DNA of 33,074 nucleotides, taken from NCBI GenBank assembly GCA_902573015.1, contig CACGIE010000014.1:1-33074 (forward strand), given 5' to 3'. This DNA is from an uncultured Candidatus Poseidoniales archaeon. Its GTDB lineage: Archaea; Thermoplasmatota; Poseidoniia; Poseidoniales; Thalassarchaeaceae. Shown piece after piece: positions 30,388 to 33,074 of this stretch. Under the pieces are notes generated by a model. That model was not told the DNA's origin and made no database searches. It was given only the letters and a program-made list of their open reading frames with translations. The translations under genes were made by a program, and so were the position numbers. Position 1 is the stretch's first letter. Each line of letters begins with the position of its first letter.

Positions 30388-31998
30388 TTAAAAATCTATG
30401 TCATCCTCTTCGTCATTGAAAATAGTCTCTACCATACGTCCGGTAGAAGTACTGTATTCCAAAGAGCAACATAGTCCGGTATCGCCTGACCACCTGTTCT
30501 TCAAAACTCTAACGTGGCTGACGTGTGGATTGTCCTTGTCCTGTTGGTTTCGTTCCAATCCAATTACCATGTCACTTAGCTGACCAATAGCAGCACTACC
30601 TCTCAACTGTGACATAGATGTTTGTGCGCCATCCTCATGTCCTCTGTCACCAGATGGACGCTTTAAGTGTGACACTAGTATCATACCACAGTTAAGCTCT
30701 TCAACTAAGGCACGTAGTCGTGTCATTGTATTATCAATTAGTCTCCTCTCATCTCCACCTTCTAGTCCACTGACTACAATACTGATATGGTCTAGTATGA
30801 TGTACTCACACTCACAACCATGAACCAAGTATCTTATTTTGTCAAGTAGATTATCACTATCAGTAGAACCCCAATGGTCATACAGATATACTCTGCCTGT
30901 TCCAAGAGTGGCATCGAAAGCATCTCTTAACTCCTCTTCTGCTATTCCAGTTGTCTGTAGATGCAGAGGTTTGTTCATCTCTATGGACATGAGACCTAAG
31001 GCTGTTCGTTTCATGCTTTCTTCTAAAGCAATGTAGCCTATTGTCTTACCATGTCTAATAAGATTGTGGGCAAACTCTCTAGCTAGTTGTGATTTCCCAA
31101 TACCAGAACCAGCAGTCACTGTTACTATCTCACCCATGCGACAGCCGCCTGTTTTATCCTGTAGTCCTGAGTAATGATATGGCACAGAATCTCTGTTGTC
31201 ATCTTGTGTAATAATATCCCACACCTCATTACCTGCTACAATTCCATCAGGTCTGTAAGTTCTAGCTGAGTAGACAGCATCGAGTAACTCTCTAACTCTG
31301 CCTTCCTGTACCATTTCACTAGCATCTTTAAGCGGTAGAGATGCTATCCTACATTTGTTTGGTGGTAGTACAGTAGCACATTCTTTAGCTGCTTTCTGTC
31401 CTGCCTCATCCATGTCAAACATAAGTACTACGTACTCATACTTAGATAGCCACTCAATAGATTTGCCTATCGCTTTCTTGGCAGATGTACAACCTGATGG
31501 GAGTGACACTACAGGCCACTTGTTATCCATAACCTGTGCAAGAGACAGAGCGTCAAGCTCACCTTCCACAATAGTGATGAACTTACCACCTTGACCATCT
31601 CTCCAAAGATGCTCACCATACAGACCAACCTGCTTGGCATCGCCAATAACAGAGAAGTCCTTGTTGGCAAAGCGTACCTTCTGTGCCTTTAGTTCTCCAT
31701 CTCTGCCTCTGTAGTTGGCTACCTGTACCTTCTGTCCTCTGTACTCTGACAGACCATAGCCCCAAAACTCACAGGTCTTTTGTGAAATCTTACGCTTGCT
31801 CAGTTCCTTGAACTCCACGTCCAAGAATACTGTATCGTGTGTTTCAAGTTTAGCCATTACTTCCTCTTGATTATCTGCTGGTGTCAAAGTCTGACACGAG
31901 AAGCAGTAGTGTTTACCATCACTATACAAAGCGTTGGCATCACTACTGCCACAGTGAGGACAGGCTGTATGCCTGATAAACTCACCTTCCTCAGTCAT
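30388..31998 (-). CDS. Primase-helicase (T7 gp4-like)
   Basis: A 536-residue two-domain replication protein (T7 gp4 has 566). The zinc site is C13-x2-C16 and C32-x2-C35. TOPRIM motifs are ITIVEGELDALSLAQ and YVVLMFDMDEAGQKAAKEC. The RecA-type helicase has Walker A GSGIGKS (K302), Walker B IILDHISIVVSG, the LVSHLKRPSG sensor motif, then TSMSQLRGSAAIGQLSDMVI. It unwinds the fork and lays primers. ATG 31998 lies inside the end of the previous gene, an 8-base overlap. The zinc domain is complete, so it should be a full-length primase. Confidence 0.96.
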   Translation of the reverse strand: MTEEGEFIRHTACPHCGSSDANALYSDGKHYCFSCQTLTPADNQEEVMAKLETHDTVFLDVEFKELSKRKISQKTCEFWGYGLSEYRGQKVQVANYRGRDGELKAQKVRFANKDFSVIGDAKQVGLYGEHLWRDGQGGKFITIVEGELDALSLAQVMDNKWPVVSLPSGCTSAKKAIGKSIEWLSKYEYVVLMFDMDEAGQKAAKECATVLPPNKCRIASLPLKDASEMVQEGRVRELLDAVYSARTYRPDGIVAGNEVWDIITQDDNRDSVPYHYSGLQDKTGGCRMGEIVTVTAGSGIGKSQLAREFAHNLIRHGKTIGYIALEESMKRTALGLMSIEMNKPLHLQTTGIAEEELRDAFDATLGTGRVYLYDHWGSTDSDNLLDKIRYLVHGCECEYIILDHISIVVSGLEGGDERRLIDNTMTRLRALVEELNCGMILVSHLKRPSGDRGHEDGAQTSMSQLRGSAAIGQLSDMVIGLERNQQDKDNPHVSHVRVLKNRWSGDTGLCCSLEYSTSTGRMVETIFNDEEDDIDF

Positions 31999-32236
31999 CC
32001 TCTACATCCTTTAGGATATCTACCATTCGTGCTAGACCTTTTCGTATTTTGTCCAGTACTTCTGGTGGATACTTGTCCTCGTCTTGTACCATCATATAGG
32101 CCATGTCCACAAAGTCAACATGCTCATGTATCTCAGCTTCATCTACGAATACAGATATGCTCAGACCATTCTTGTTAAACTCAGCGTTCACGTCAATCTC
32201 AGATGCAATCTCTTCTGTTATATCTACAATGCTCAT
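31991..32236 (-). CDS. Small acidic protein of unknown function
   Basis: An 81-residue, strongly acidic protein with Asp/Glu throughout (DITEEIASEIDVNAEF; VDEAEIHEHVDFVDMAYM). It has a helical end (PEVLDKIRKGLARMVDILKD). I chose ATG 32236: GAGGA lies six bases before it and it overlaps the endonuclease stop as ATGA. A second ATG at 32242 is too close to that element. It sits between the endonuclease and the primase-helicase. It might mimic nucleic acid or modulate a replication partner, but no motif supports this. Confidence 0.8.
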   Translation of the reverse strand: MSIVDITEEIASEIDVNAEFNKNGLSISVFVDEAEIHEHVDFVDMAYMMVQDEDKYPPEVLDKIRKGLARMVDILKDVEDD

Positions 32237-32592
32237 AACCATTCCTCAGGTATCGTTCCTTCACTAAAGACAAAACCATTACGTTCTGCCCACTCAGCGC
32301 AGGTCATCTTTGACCCATCCTTTCTTTTCTTTGCACCTTGTATCGTAGCTTGTGCGTTTTGAAATACGAACCTGATGTCCAACTCTGGATGTTGTGCCTT
32401 GACAGCCTTCATCTTTCGTTGTGCATCCTGTCTGAAGTACCCCTTCAACTCTACATACATAGTACCAACTTTCAAGTCAGGTACGTAGTGACGCTCCACA
32501 TAGTACGCCAGCTTCTCTGGTTCATACATATATGGAACATCACGCACGTTAAGGTCATCAATGACCCTTTCCTCAAAAGTCCCCTTCGGCAT
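32233..32592 (-). CDS. Endonuclease I, Holliday-junction resolvase (T7 gp3-like)
   Basis: A 119-residue resolvase from ATG 32592. Numbered from a TTG start five codons upstream (32607), the catalytic set is complete. GTFEERV has E12, matching T7 E20. YVPDLKVGTMYVELKG has D44, E53 and K55, matching D55, E65 and K67. The spacing between D and E is one residue shorter than in T7. HPELDIRFVFQNAQ and the end IPEEWL also follow T7. It debranches concatemers and breaks host DNA. It overlaps the SSB stop by 20 bases. Confidence 0.94.
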   Translation of the reverse strand: MPKGTFEERVIDDLNVRDVPYMYEPEKLAYYVERHYVPDLKVGTMYVELKGYFRQDAQRKMKAVKAQHPELDIRFVFQNAQATIQGAKKRKDGSKMTCAEWAERNGFVFSEGTIPEEWL

Positions 32593-33073
32593 CTGCGCTG
32601 TCACCAAACACGTCTACAGAATCATCCTTTGCTACTGCCTTAGTAACAAAGCCATCCTCTTCATCAAAGATGGAAGACACAGAATTACCATACTCTACCA
32701 AGTCGATAACCTGTACAGCCTTGAGGCGTAACGTAACACCTACGCTCTTGGTTGCTTGCATCATGTATGGGAAAGGTTCAACAGCTATCTTAACTACTGA
32801 GCCATTGCCTATCAAAGCGTTACCATCCATCGGTGTACGTTTTGCATCTACCACTGCTGGCTTCTGCTCATACACTCTACCATCACGTGACTTGATACGT
32901 GCTTTCATCTTAGCCTTGAAGACAATATCACCAGTAGGTGTACCAGCTTCGTCTGTATCATTGTCGTAACAAGAACGTGTGGACAGGACTGTTTTTAACT
33001 TTGGATTTTCCTTGACAGCTTCTTCAAGTTTGGCTTGTGCCATCTTGTCTAGCTGTTCACACACTTCTGCTGC
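32573..33073 (-). CDS. ssDNA-binding protein (T7 gp2.5-like), 5' end cut by window
   Basis: The frame stays open to the right edge, so the N-terminus is missing and the GTG at 33064 is not necessarily the start. The visible 166 residues contain the OB-fold part: GDIVFKAKMKARIKSRDGRV, QKPAVVDAKRTPM, then VVKIAVEPFPYMMQ and GVTLRLKAVQVIDL. The end is acidic and finishes in Phe (DVFGDSADAEGDF), as in T7 gp2.5, where the C-terminal acidic tail and Phe bind polymerase and primase-helicase. The DUF2815/gp2.5 family call is strong. Confidence 0.9.
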   Translation of the reverse strand, partial: AAEVCEQLDKMAQAKLEEAVKENPKLKTVLSTRSCYDNDTDEAGTPTGDIVFKAKMKARIKSRDGRVYEQKPAVVDAKRTPMDGNALIGNGSVVKIAVEPFPYMMQATKSVGVTLRLKAVQVIDLVEYGNSVSSIFDEEDGFVTKAVAKDDSVDVFGDSADAEGDF

Positions 33074-33074
33074 C

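Noticed and set aside
1-33074. Single-subunit RNA polymerase, integrase, tRNA or insertion sequence
   Set aside because: I looked for their motifs on both strands and saw none. A polymerase is expected beyond the right edge by gene order but cannot be claimed.

Overview
This window is about 33 kb of a T7-like marine podovirus genome, most like the Autographivirus-type phages of cyanobacteria and SAR11. Every gene I can support lies on the minus strand, so transcription runs from the right edge to the left. Genes abut or overlap, often by ATGA, GTGA or TAATG. Base composition is moderately AT-rich. The host cannot be named from sequence alone. The marine, T7-like assignment rests on gene order (SSB, endonuclease I, primase-helicase, family A polymerase, exonuclease, class II ribonucleotide reductase, portal, scaffold, capsid, tail tubes, ejection proteins, fibres, lysis genes, terminase) and on small basic proteins familiar from marine phages.

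Layout from right to left. (1) Replication, 33073-27303: SSB (5' end cut by the window), endonuclease I, a small acidic protein, primase-helicase, DNA polymerase, a zinc-finger/T5orf172 nuclease-like protein, a small membrane protein and a 5'-3' exonuclease. (2) Nucleotide supply, 27321-24795: a DUF3310 protein, a MazG-like pyrophosphatase and an adenosylcobalamin-type ribonucleotide reductase. (3) Head, 24764-20510: a small unknown, two related Pro/Ala-basic proteins resembling T7 gp6.7/gp7.3, portal, scaffold and major capsid protein. (4) Four tiny, very basic proteins, 20459-19651. (5) Tail and ejection, 19639-8589: tail tubes A and B, then gp13-, gp14-, gp15- and gp16-like proteins. The gp15-like protein carries two different wall-hydrolase domains. 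(6) Fibres, 8548-4266: a long repeat-bearing fibre, a chaperone-like protein and a second fibre. (7) Lysis and packaging, 4269-1: several small membrane proteins, a GH24 endolysin with a Cys in the catalytic triad, and the small and large terminase subunits. The large subunit runs off the left edge.

Three regulatory points stand out. A 25-bp element occurs twice (24776-24800 and 8565-8589; 23 of 25 identical), each time between transcription blocks. A weaker match lies upstream of the capsid gene. The positions parallel T7 promoters phi6.5, phi10 and phi17, so these are candidate promoters for a phage RNA polymerase that would lie outside the window. A clear intrinsic terminator follows the capsid gene, as Tphi does in T7. 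I also saw no GATC tetranucleotide anywhere in the window when reading by eye, which would be strong site avoidance if a count confirms it. No RNA polymerase, integrase, tRNA, CRISPR or insertion sequence was seen here.
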